64,000 nt of DNA from NCBI GenBank assembly GCA_037954325.1, contig JBBMNZ010000035.1:8455001-8519000 (forward strand). The letters are read 5' to 3'. The stretch is from Fistularia commersonii. Taxonomy: Eukaryota > Chordata > Actinopteri > Syngnathiformes > Fistulariidae. Below the pieces are notes generated by a model. It saw nothing but the letters and a program-made list of their open reading frames with translations, searched no databases and was not told where the DNA came from. Shown here in pieces: positions 27,297 through 40,388 of the stretch (position 1 is the stretch's first letter; each line of letters opens with the position of its first letter). Both the position numbers and the translations under genes were made by a program.

Positions 27297-27430
27297 CCCC
27301 CACTAGGTGTGTCCTTCCACAGCGTTTACACTCAGATCTGGCGGGTCTTGCTCCATCTGGCTGCAGACCCTTTTCCTGAAGTGTCCGATCTGGCCATGAA
27401 GGTCCTCAACAGCATTGCATACAAGGCAAG

Positions 27431-27463
<33 letters not shown>

Positions 27464-27469
27464 CGTGTG

Positions 27470-27504
<35 letters not shown>

Positions 27505-30500
27505 ATGCGTGTGTGTTCTCCCAAACTCCCATTTACCCACAATTTTAGTCTATACTATTAGTTCCTACAAGTAAATCCCCCCAAAATATTTTTTGTCCCC
27601 CTTTTCAGAAAGTAAAACCCTTATTTTATATAGATTAATTACAAATAGTGTGTAAGCCATATATTATATCATGTTTAGCAATGATAAGTCAAAATTTTAA
27701 GAAATAGAGGCTTGAAATGTTTAATGGAGCTATATAATACATGACTTTCACTCTCTGAAATGAGAGACAAAAAAATTGAACTTTGTCATGAAATTTGTCA
27801 TGGAATTCTAATTTTTGGAAATTTACCTGTATTCGCCGCAGCCACAAAACAATTTCCAACCACTGAAAAATCATGAAAAGATCAGAGATATAAAATAAAA
27901 GTAAATCCATGCTTTTTGTGTCTGGTAATAAAAAAAAGAAAACTGACTGATTATCTTACTGCATGTCATGTTAAATATTATTTTTATCAGAAATACAATT
28001 TCTGAGATGGATTACACTTGCAAAACTTGTAGTTCCTTCACCTTTTTCTTTCTTCCCTTCGCTTTTCGGTTTCTTACTTGGTCCACTTCCCCGACTCATT
28101 ATTATACCCATTCTTAAGTTTAGTATAAATAAATTGGAAGTTATAACTAAGAGACGCTGTAGTTTGGTTCCCAGTTTCCAGCTGGTGTGAATTGAATGCA
28201 CATATGTTGTGTGGTGACACGTGTCAAAAAAAAAAAATCAGATGCCAGATGGCCTGTCAATCAAGTTAGTGGTAGTGCGGTTGTCATCCATCCCCCGGAT
28301 TTTTTTGCCATGCGGTCTTCGAACACTACCTCTTCCGAACGATGTAATGGGCACCCCTGGGAGAGAGGAAGACTGAAAAGGAGATTTGTGGAGGGAGTGA
28401 GAGCGGGTATGAAGTTAGCTTGAGTGACAAAAGAAGATGCGGAGAATTGGGTTAGATGGAGGAAAATGATTGGCTACGCTGACCCCTGAAGAGAGCGGGC
28501 AAAAGGAAACAAAAAGAAGAAGAGATTACCTCAAAAATCTTGCATGCTGTCTGTTTTCAGGCTTTTCAACCTTTGTAAACACTTTGCAAACAATAACAAT
28601 GACATGATTTTGGCTACAACACACACACACACATATGAAGGAAGATCACCACCCATAGCTTCTTCCTTCCGGCCAGATGACCTTGAAAGGATCTTTTCGC
28701 CTTCCTCCATCCCCGCACCGATGCACCTGCGGCTTAGGACTCGGCTACTTGCCACCCCGGCTAATCCCTCCAAACAAAAACAGATGACATCAACTGCAAC
28801 TAAGGTCTACAAATCTGCCCGAGACCTGTAAGGGATGACGGACAACTGACTTTTCTGGTTGATAAAGCCACTGCTGCTCCAGCTGGTAATATCATCAATA
28901 TCATTGCGGCTGATCAGTGATAGGTTTCCCTTCGGGGTGTTCAGATCCTCTGCAGAAGAGCCAGAACGCACCGCACGTCTGCTTCTCAGCCAGCAACACG
29001 TCCACCCCTGCCGGAGCGCTGCCCGGCGTCCGAACACAAGTTCACTTCCTTGTTTCCTGCTCTTATAGCAGCAACTACAAGCTGTCCCGCCTGTTGCGAA
29101 CGCGCAAAACTCACCTTCAACCATCAGCCTGGGACTGGCATGGGATGCCCAATGTTGATTTTCTCTACCTGCAGAAGCGCCGGCGCCATTCTGGAAGCAG
29201 GTTTCCTGGCCGAGGGCGACCTCTTCGTCTCGAGCTGTGAGAATAGACGCTGCCCCTTCGAATGGCCCGATTGCAATTCATCTGTTTTAAGACCATTTGA
29301 CGGAAAGTGGGGGTGTTGTGTGTTCACACTTGAAAAAAAAAAAAAAAAACAGGCAGGGGGGTTCATGTGACTCAAATGGCAATTTAAATAACATTTAAAC
29401 AATTTGGCAGGGATGTTCGACAGACAGTTTAATGGCAGCATCCATCCCGAGCGTAAGCATTATCATTACGGAGAATCCGTTTTTTTTTTAATTAGGTTTC
29501 TAAATGTCAAATGTTATTGATTTGCAACAAGCGGACAAGGTCATCAGCCAATTTGGATTTACTTGCCTCTCAGATGATGAAACTATTAAAAAGGTTTTTA
29601 AAGTCTTAATTGTTCAGGGTAAAGAAGGTCACCGTGTCACTTAATCCCAGCCGTGCCTCCTCTTTTGTCTGGCCTTCTTGCAGCTCGGGATGAGGTTCAA
29701 CCCCGGAGTGTTTGCGGGCTTATCAGGCGTCTCACGTGAATCCATAGCTTTCATGTCGAAAAAGTCGTGCTCCTGCTCATTCAATCGCGCCCAATGGGAG
29801 ACTATAAATCCCTGGTTTCCTGTCACATGATTCAAAAGTCTCCACCTTCACCTCCCCATTCTTCCCCACCCCTTTGAATCATCAAGAAGGACCAATCAGA
29901 GAGGTTTCCAAAGTCGTCATCATACCTTCAGACCAGTATCCTACCAAATGCCATGATTTATGCATCATTTTTTTTCTCAGTTGACTCAACTTTCTGTCAA
30001 ATTAGAAAATAAAGTGCAGAATGTTGAAAGGGGTGGAGATAAAAGTTGCTTCCCAGTATGAAGCATCAATGAACACCAGAATCTTGCACATCATGTTTCC
30101 TATTAAAAACTGCAGCGCCCCGAGCTAGCGCAATCTGTTTATGATCACCAGCCACCAATGAATAATCAATGAATAAGTGCTGCATATTTGAGACTTTTTG
30201 GCTGATTACACCTTGGCTTTTGCTTGTAGTCACACATTACAACCACATGTGTTCCAATGTGCTCTCTGCTGTCAAGAAAAGTAGAAAGATGCACAGTATT
30301 GTTCAGTGACTCAGGGAATGTGCTTGCGCCGAGGATCGTTCCGGTACGGTCGCCGCCGAAACGCCGCAGTTTGTTTTCGTGCACTTCAGCAAGTACACTG
30401 ATGCACTGATTTGCAGCAAATATTCGATTGATCTCCAGCCAAAACACTGCGGGATTGTTATATCCCATTTTGTTTTGATAAATTAGTAATAGATAGATAA

Positions 30501-33500
30501 TAATGCGTAAATTACTGCCTTGGCCTGCTCCATTTTCAGTTTCCCCCTGCTAATACAAGTTTTCTTTCTCTTCAGCAGAACTAGCCTAATTAGCAGCACG
30601 AGCAGTTTTTATTGCAACAGAGAAGGCTGCAGTTCAACATGCAAGCCGCAAGATAAAGCGCTCAGAGACACAGTTCGGAGCTTATGCGAAATGAATACAA
30701 CCCAAAAAAAAGATGCGCACTTTATCTCACAGACTTAACCTTCTGAAACCAGACAAAACATTACAAATTTTCTGTGCTGGGTTATTAACTGCACCTGTCT
30801 GATCAGTGAACGCATTACAGCAGCATTAATTCAGCGTGCTTGCCAGGCGATGCTATCCATCATCAGCTCTGTTGTTTTTCCACACATAATAGTGGTATTT
30901 CTCCTTCACGGCAAAGAACTTGCACACCGAGGTCTTGCACCATCGTGCTTCGCTGTCCGATAAAATAGGCCGACACGAAGTCTAATTTGCTGCTTATCTC
31001 TTATCCGACCGATCAGTTCAGCCCCTTACTCCCCTTAAAATTGTATTTGATTGCATGAGCCTTTTTTAAGATGTCCAATTAATCTTGATGTATCAGGCAG
31101 CCATTGTTGGGAAAAAATTAGAATGAATGAATTCATGCAAAATCAGGGTTGCCGCAACAGAGCATTTTCAGTCAGGTGGATGATTTATTTCATTTTAATT
31201 TTTGTTGCGACAAATGTCATGAATCCTGATCCTGAAGCAGCGTGTCAAATTCATATGCATAGTGATTATTTATTAATAGCTGCATCGATTACTCACCCAG
31301 CGTTGATATGATATGATGTAATGATTGGTGTACGAAGCAGCTTTGGTTAAATATTAACAAAGATGCGGACGGGGATGGAAGTGACGGAATTTTGACGCTC
31401 ATTCGGCTTAAGTGGGCTACATTTACATCGGCGGGATTTTTTTTATTTTTATTTGGCGCAAGATCATTCCCTTCCTGCCGACGAGCTGTTTTGCACCGAC
31501 CAACTAATGCTACTTGCTAAATATATATCTCCAGTAGCACATCGCCACTTCCTGCTGTTGCTTGGGCAATTAATTTAGAGGGGTGAAAAGAACTTATTCC
31601 TGGAGATAATTGGGATGAATAGTCTCGTTTCAAGGCAAAAAAGAAGAAGAATTACAGGGTTTCAGATCGGCGCATAAATTTGCATACTCAACAGCTTTGA
31701 TCCCCCAATCACGGGATTCAGTACGGCATTAATCAACACATATCAGAGGAAAATTTGTGCATTTCTGCACAAGTGGGTGGGGTTGGGGGTTCCCTGTGCA
31801 GGACATCCCTGTTCCAGCAGGGTGCGCTCATATCGATCCATTGTGAATATACACTGCTCAAAAAAATAAAGGGAACACTTAAAAAACACATCCTAGATCT
31901 AAATGAATGAAATATTCTTATGAAATACTTTGCTCTTTACACAGTTGAATGTGCTGACAACAAAATCACACAAAAATGATCAATGGAAATCAATTGTATC
32001 AACCCATGGAGGTCTGGATTAGGAATCACACTCAAAATTAAAGTGTAAAAACAAACTCCAGGCTGATCCAACTTTGATGTAATGTCCTTAAAACAAGTCA
32101 AAATGAATCTGTGTTGCTTCCTGAGTAGACACTATGATTTCACAGAAGTGTGATTGACTTGGAGTTACATTGTGTTGTTCAAGTGTTACCTTTATTTTTT
32201 TGAGCATTATATATATATTGGTTTGGGTTTTCAAGGAGGGAGATATTTCTAGAAAAAGCGAGATCCTCACGGATGCTGTATTTACGAAAAGGTTTGAGGT
32301 GATTCCCTCCCAGGAACATGTGGCGGCTGGATTACTGTTGTCCGGTCTCTTTTCAATCCCTGACATGTATCCCCCCCCTGTCATCCTCCCAGGTCTCACT
32401 TTCTCTCTGTGGTCTCTCATTCACCTGCATTTACGGTTGAAAAAAATGCGTTTTTTTGATTTTCCTCCTTTCAAATCCTGCTCATTATTGTGATATTATG
32501 CTGCTGAGATAGAAAACGCGCTTCGAGATTGACAGACACTACCATAATGATGTGCGCTGTCTGGTTGTGTTTGCGTCCGCTCCTTTAATACAGCACTAGC
32601 GGATACCCCCTAGCACCTGAGGATGATTTCATGACCAAAAAAATATTCCAGGTTATTTTATTTGCATTTAAAATCACACTTAACCACCCAACTCCTTTTT
32701 GTTTTTTTAGACAAAACCTGCTAGTTTTATGTAATTAGCATAGACATCAAATGAAAGCTAGATCCAGCCTGCGTAAACTAGATTTACACTGCGCTTTCTC
32801 CCCACTTGGTTCGGCACACGGTGAACCTGCATTTCATCAACGATGCTTTGCCTGGAATGTTTTTATTACGTTTACTCCTCCTCTGTGTGCTGCCATTAGA
32901 CAGCTCACAATGAAGGGGCTATATTACTTTCTCTGTTTAATGAGAAAAAAAAAAAGTTTAGGAAATTCAAGCAAACTTTGCAGGCTGAGGCACTTTTCTC
33001 ACTCAGTTTGGTTTCCCATTTTATGAAAATAATAAAAATAATAATACACTTTATTTATTTATAAGCGCCTCTCTTAAAACTCAGACGCTTTACGATAGAC
33101 AACAGTGACTTAAAAAAAAAAAACATAAAGATGAAAGAATGCATAAAGGTAAAACAGCAGTGGATAAAATCGGCATCAAATAGAAAATGAAAGACAGTGC
33201 ACTGGATGGGGATGAGTTTTCGATTTTGCTTCAACATATATAAATGAATTTGTTTCTGCATGAAATACTAAACCACGTTTCCAGTGATTTGCTCTACATT
33301 TACCAGAATATTTCCTTTTGTCCCCAGGCAACGATGAACGCTCGGCCTCAGCGGATCTTGGACTCCGGCTCTCTCACCCAGTCAGCCCCGGCCAGCCCGA
33401 CCAGCAAGGGCACACACATCCACCAGGCGGGGTGAGGAACCACATCCCATAACACCACCACATACGGCGAAATCACTTTGCTAACCTTTGCCTATCGCTG

Positions 33501-36195
33501 TTTAATTCTGAAACCCGGTCCCTAATAAGCAAGAACACGACGAGTTACTTCGGACTGAAATTGACACGATCAAAAAAATCTATGTTTCTTTCGTCACTCC
33601 GTTTCAAAATTAAATTACAAATGCCGGGGTAATACGAAGGGACTAAATGGCGAAATGGAAATTGTGCTCCTCCAGCGGCTCCCCTCCCATGCCCAGCACC
33701 AGCAGCTCCAGTCTGACCAATGAGGTGCCCAAACCCCCCGCCAGGGAGCAGCAGGCCTCGCGTCCCCCCTACACGCCCACGCTGGGAGGACAGGCGCCGC
33801 ATTCGCACCAGTTCCCCCGCACGCGCAAAATGTTCGACAAGGGACCTGAACAGGTAGAAACTGTCAGAAATTCTGCGTCAGGGGGAAGGGACCGAACCGC
33901 AGCTACTTTATTCCCTTTCGTCCGGGCGTGTCTAGGCCACTGAGGACGGCGACGAGCCGGGGGGACACAGGAACTACATCAGCGCCACCCTCCAAACCGG
34001 CTTGTGCGATTGGAGCGCCAAGTATTTCGCTCAGTCAGTCATGAAGGTAATGTGAGCTGTTTGCAGTCCATTGTTTCTCATCTCAAACTTTCAGTCCACA
34101 CTCACTTTTATAAAGTATAAACTCTGTAAGTTCAGTTGTTGCTTCGATGGCATGCGGATAATGACCTGTTTGAAAAAAAATAAGAAATTACCAAAGAACG
34201 AAATAATTTTTTTCATCACATTTTAGAGTGAAATGTTTACATTTATTATTCCGCGACCAACCAATCTGCCGTTTGATATAAATGGCTGGGTGGAGACAAA
34301 CAGGTTCTAATGTGGCAAAATTCAGTTTTTCCCCGCAAATGATATCAGTTCATCATTCCTAAACAGGCGTTGCAGCGGACTGAGTAAATCGTACAGAAAA
34401 AATTATACATTTTATATGGAAAACAGGGACCAATCATAGGGCGAGAAAGTACCTGCTGCTTGTACGGGAGAGCTCTGCTGAATTATTGATTTTCCCGACT
34501 TCTCTAACATCCTCCCTGAGCGAAATTAAAGTTTAAAAAGCTGCAGTTTTTTTAACCGCACACAGAGACCGGCCACGAAATTTGTAATATTTAATCAAGC
34601 TCCTGTCTGTTGTAATACAAGTAGTAAAACGTAGACTGGAACTCGAAAAATAGGCAAAGTGAACTGCGCTGAAGTATAAGGAGGTTTGGGGTTGAGTCAC
34701 AAATAAAGAACAGACACGGTCAAAGTTAATGAGTGTAAATCGGACCAAAGAAATGCCTCACATCTACATAGGGAGATAGAAATGAGAGGGGATAAGTTGA
34801 TATCAGAAATGTTTAGAGGAGAATTCTTTGAGGTGGAGGGTTTCTTTGCGAGAGAGCCAGTCGGAGCGCTTGGAAGGTGATGAAAGTAAAATATTTGAAA
34901 AGGCGAGCAGACACCGAGGGGCACGTGGAGGTGAAGGAGTTTTCGAGAAAGTATGAGAAAGGGGGAAACAGGGAGGGGTGCCTTCTCAAAGGAAGACGGA
35001 TTCCGGAGCGGCAACGGGAGTCGATGCGAAGCTTCAAGTTGATTGGATAGAGAAAAGTGTGCGGGGGGACGGGGGGGGGGGGGGGGGACGACTCACGCGA
35101 CGTTGGCAGAATTTTGAATGCTGTCATAAAACTCCCATTTCAAAGCGCCGTACGTGTCTGTACGACTGACGGTCCACACTCAGGTTATCATCCCACTGTC
35201 AGCAGCACGAGAGCTGAAGCCGTTTGCGTTTCAGTCTCAGGGCTCTCTGAGAGCCAAGGACATTCCTTTGTTTATATTCGCGTGCTCGTGAGGTACATTA
35301 CACACAACTGGTGGGTGCGCAACCCTTGGAATCAGAGTACCAACCACCACTTACCTATGTGTACACTCACGAAGAGACATGGTGCACACACACACTCAGG
35401 AATAGGTCAACACAAGTCTGCTCTAACCACCTGCGCTCAGGCTCAACCGAGAAGTGTGAGGCCTGTTGGGGGAAACTGGAAATACACACACACATTCCAC
35501 GGTGTGCACATTCAAGGCGACAGTTTCTGAAAGATTTGTGCGTGCATTGGTCAGACTTCCTGTGCATGAAAAGTTTTTACTTTTAGAAGTATCATGCACA
35601 GAGTTGAAGCCGTCAACAGAGTCTAATCACACACGGTACTGATTTTTCCCCGTGATGCTAAAATGTGTGTGTGTTTGTGTGTGCACGTGTGCACACGCAG
35701 CGTAACGGACTGTTTAGAATGCAGCGGCCATAGGAGGCCTTGGTGTAGAATTGTGCTTAATAAGCGAACTGGCAGCCACGCGGACCTCCAACCCCCTGAC
35801 TTACAGTTATTCCTTCCTTGCCGTCTGCGTAACCAGTATGCAAAACAACTTGCAAAGTTTTTCAGTTTATTACTTTGAAACTTATATCTCGAAAATTAGC
35901 CTTATATTACTTTCTGTACAGTTAGTGTTGTGCTTTAAACGGGGACCAGTCCTTTTTCTTAAATATACTGTACGTTTATGTAGTTCCCCAGCTTGGGGGA
36001 ATGGACTATAAAAATGGAACTCAAAACATTTAGCCAACATGTAACATGCTTTAGCTGGCCCGAGTGGGGGCCTAAATGACTATATATATATACATATATA
36101 TATATGTGTGTGTGTGTGTGTTTGTGTGTGTGTATATTTATATATAATATATTGTTATATATTATGAATATGTGTGTGTGTGTGTGTGTATACAT

Positions 36196-36227
<32 letters not shown>

Positions 36228-36522
36228 GTATATATTTCCTTACTATATACCTATATACTAACCCTGGAGGTGAAATTAATAACTCACCATGAATTTTTGC
36301 TTAATTTTCACATTAAATAGTTAAGATGTGCTTCAACATCCATTCATTCATTCATTCATTATCTACCACTTATTAAAATAAATCGGGGTTAGAATTTAAT
36401 GAAAATAAAAGGGACAAAGTCAGATAGAAGTTGAGTTCAAGAGGTTTAAAATTGAATTAGAAAACGAATTAGAAAAAGGTTATTTTTTTTAATTTCTTAG
36501 GTTTCGGTCATAGAAGGAGGCT

Positions 36523-36556
<34 letters not shown>

Positions 36557-39500
36557 AGTAAATCCTCCTTTCCATGACAAGTAGAATTTTCTTCCATCAA
36601 TTGGGTTTTATTTTGAAATGTTTGTCAAGTCTTCAGTGATTCAAAGACTGAATCTGTTCCGTCATCGAGATTTAATATCACCTAGATGTCAGTTTCCAAA
36701 AAAATACCTGTGGCTTTTTCGTAATGATCGCCGTTCTCTTTCTATTCGGCACTCAGATCCCCGAGGAACACGACCAGCAGAGTCAGGTGAGGATGGAGCG
36801 GCAGTGGAGATTCCTCCGAAACGCCCGCGTGAGAAGGCAGAGCCGAACCATCACGCAAAGAGGTCAGTCCTCCCTCCTACGTGCACCCGGCCCCCCTCCC
36901 CTTATCTGCAGTTGAAAGCTACGGCAATTTAAGTCTCTATTAGCAACGGCAGTTCAGGGAATTAAATGAAAATGTATCAGCCAGCACCAAATGACACCGG
37001 GGGTTTGATTTCTATTTAAATGCAGGCCAGGATTTGCAGAGCTAATATCATAAACCAGTTTGAAGGTGTCGCCGCTTTGCACAGAGCACCAGGAATAACG
37101 CGTAAACTGGCGGGGCATCGTGAAATTATATCATATAAAGACTGGCGATGTGAGTTATGTTCTAGAGATCAAATGTAAAACCGCAGTGAAAAAAATGCCC
37201 AGTTCTTTGGATTTATCTTCAGCCTGCCCGCTGGTATTTGTGTGCGTGCTAAACATCGGGGGCTGAGGAGGCGCTCACGGATCGCGGCTAGGAAAATCAC
37301 TATTCGGCGCGGCAGATCAAAAGATTGATAAGACAAAAAAAACTAAAATCTTCCTCAACAGATGTGTTCAATTGGATGACAGTGGGTTTCCTTCCTGACT
37401 TCACTCCGTTTCTAATCTACCTGTCTGCGCTCGTCCCCGGGAGGGATTTAAAGTAATTCAGCCCAAATGCCAAAATGTCTGTTTCTCAGACTTTTTTTTT
37501 CTGGCCACCTAATTTTTGTCCATTCATTATTCACTAAATATTCCTAAACAGCGCCTGATCAGATCCTGCTAATATGCACATATTATTACATATCATGTAT
37601 AGTTTTTAGATCGTACCCCTTATGTTCCTCAGTGTATGTTCGGATAAAATGAACAGGGCTAAAAAAAATCCAGCGGTGATCCAGCTCGCATTATTCATAA
37701 CAGTTTTCTTTTGTTCCTACCACAATAAATGACGGGTGATAATACAGTGTCATGCGATGCATATTTTGGGATTAGAAAAGTCCCTGAAACTTTTGGGATT
37801 ATTAGTCCCAGTGGTTTCAATCAAGCTGTACTATCTGAGTTTTTACGCAGGTAAAGTAAGCTATAGTCATTTGGAGTGTTACTGTGTGCACATTTACAGT
37901 GATGAATAAATTTACCCCCCTCCCACCCCCCCATGCAAACGCGCACAGATGTACGCACACACACAGCCTGCTTCTATGACTCACAGGACTCCCCTTCACG
38001 CTTACTTTAAAGGATCTTACTTTCCAGCACAGACACAGCTCCTCTTCTCAAAGAGAATTGCTAACAGCCATGACGTCAGTGGCAGACCCCCACGCCCCTC
38101 CACCACCACCGCCATGCGCACGTACAGTCACGAAGCACAGGCATCAGAGCTGAGGTTCGCTCACGTGACCCTCCCTCTCTCGCTCTCTCTCTCTCCCAAC
38201 TTCGCTTTGTACTTGGCGAAATTGCCTCAGTCCGTGGCGTTTTCTAAGAGAGAAATCGTAGGGCTGCCCTCATTCAGCCTGTTCCCTCCGGGGAGGGTGA
38301 GATGAGACGCCAGGACAGCCGGGAGAGGGAGGGAGAGAGGAGCGAGCTGGGAAGTTCAGAATGAAATAAGAGAAAAGATTGTTTTTCTTTTTTTTTTTTT
38401 TTGATGCTCTTTTTTTTTTTTTTTTCCTTTTTTTCCTCTTTTTCTCGCCAATACAAAATTCATGCACGTCACCAAGCAGCCCAAAACTCCTCGGGACACT
38501 TTCGCTGTAGTTCTTCACCAAGAGAGTCGACCTAAAGCGATCGATGAAGATGATCCTCCCCGGAATAAAAGCATCAAATGCCCATCTCCGCTTCCTCCAC
38601 TTCCTTTCCCCCTCCAAACATGCCTCTCCCGCCCCTCGTCGCAATCCTTGTCTGCGATTAATTCACCATAGATCTCGCTCGTTTTTCTCCATCTCATTAC
38701 TTAAGTCTCGAGAGTGTGCTCAGGTAGCCGAGTATGAGCCGGTGAACCAATTTCTGTGCAGTTGCCATGGAGACGAATGCCGAGGTGGTGAACCCGTCAC
38801 TTGTGGCGGCGTGCTGCCGCTCTACTGCTCCCAGTGAAGCCTGACGCCGAAGTACACATGCAGACTTTTAATTTCTTCTCTTCATATGTTAAACGTGTCA
38901 GTAATTTACATTAATTGTTTCCAAAAAAATGTAAAGCGTGTGTTTTCTCAACCCTCAGGACATTGTCCTTCAAGGTCGAGGACAAAGCAGTCACGGTCGC
39001 CCATGTCGGGCTGCGTTGTGAAGGGAAATCGTGTTCTGGTGCTGATGAAAGATTGTCTCTGGTGTTTACAAGGGCTCTCAGAAATGTTCCCATCAGTTAT
39101 TGCAGGCAGAAAAACACTGTCATTCCCAAAACAGGGACAGAAAGCTGAACACGGCGTGATGAAACTCATCAACTTTATGACCTCCTAAGAGGCAACTGTT
39201 GAATTTATATATCAGCAACCCTTTCTTTATTTTCATGTCTTAAAGAAAGGATAGACTCAGTTTCGAAATACTGTTAAGGGCATTCTGGAAAAGCCAGTCA
39301 CACACTGGTGGTCAACAGCAACGCAAGCAGGCTCAGAAATCCAAACGTCTTGGGTGAGGTTCAAGCTGGAGGGAGTAAAATAAAATGGGGGAAAAAAAGG
39401 AGCGAGCACGTTAGCTTTGCTGGCTAAGATAACATCATTGCATCATTGCATCATAGCAGTCAACACCCAGACCAAATGTCCAGGTTCAAATACAGAGACA

Positions 39501-39877
39501 AATAAATTGACCAGTTCACTGGCAAGAAGTAAAGCACTTTCTTCTCCGGGGTTGAAGGTAAGGACTGACACGAGGCGCTGCAGATTGATTCAGCTGATGA
39601 TAATAACAAAGTGCCGTCCACAAAGACGATGTCAAACAAATTCAGCAGCTGTATGAGGATGGAAGGGGAGCACAACCTTAAACTTATTGGTCTGTGTCAT
39701 AGACTGATGGGAAAATAAAATAGAATTTGAAGTTGTAGCTCATGTCCTGTCTATTGGTTCATTCATCAAATTAACTACACTCCTTTTTTCCCATGGCAAA
39801 TTTTGAAATGGGATCACAATGCCATTAATGTGAACTCTAAGTTATTGAATAACTTTTTTAATCGAGTCTTTCGCCTG

Positions 39878-39946
<69 letters not shown>

Positions 39947-40309
39947 TATACATATATATCAGTATACATATATATCAGTATACACATACTGACTGCATGT
40001 CACTGATATATATATACATATATAAATATATATATATATATATATCAGTGACGTGCAATCAGTAGAGGCAGGGGAGGCCGAGCCTCACCTGTCACCACGG
40101 AAAGACAAAAATGCAAAATGAAAAAATAAATGAAATGGTTGTATTTATTCAGTGATTTGTACTATAAAGTTATTTTCCACGTAGCTTCGCCATTTTTAGT
40201 TTTTTTTTTTTACAAAGTCATTAAAATAAAATCACATTTCCCGTTCAAATATGAAGAAGAGAGGTGTGGTGATGACGTCAGTGCCTCACCAACCATAAAC
40301 CTCACCGTA

Positions 40310-40388
<79 letters not shown>

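Larger units (their letters stand above)
23032..27306 (+). other. rptor: Intron 11
   Basis: The intron is 4.3 kb and mostly unique-looking sequence, with many small ORFs but no coding signature. It holds a strong G-quadruplex motif at 26770-26790, a GT repeat at 26986-27018 and a 33-T tract just before exon 12. Confidence 0.65.
27426..33327 (+). other. rptor: Intron 12 (GC-AG)
   Basis: The intron is 5.9 kb. It starts with a GT/GTGC repeat (27430-27514) and contains a LINE 3'-end scrap (28340-28525) and MITE copy 2 (31852-32209). A segment near 33045-33130 (..cactttatttatttataagcgc..) looks like a common teleost repeat tail. The stretch 29000-31800 is AT-rich and unassigned. Confidence 0.65.
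34047..36756 (+). other. rptor: Intron 15
   Basis: The intron is 2.7 kb. It holds a G6-AC-G17 tract (35063-35087), a CA/GT-rich zone at 35380-35700, a compound TA/GT/CA microsatellite (36079-36235), a short catccattcattcattc tail motif (about 36340) and a GT repeat (36523-36554). Confidence 0.65.

Noticed and set aside
27430..27431. GT at 27430 as the exon 12 donor instead of GC at 27426
   Set aside because: It would add GCAA and shift the frame into exon 13, while the GC donor gives an exact in-frame join to the conserved protein.
28196..28423. 75-codon ORF at 28196 as a host gene
   Set aside because: Its second half is the C-terminal part of a LINE ORF, so it belongs to the 5'-truncated LINE fragment.
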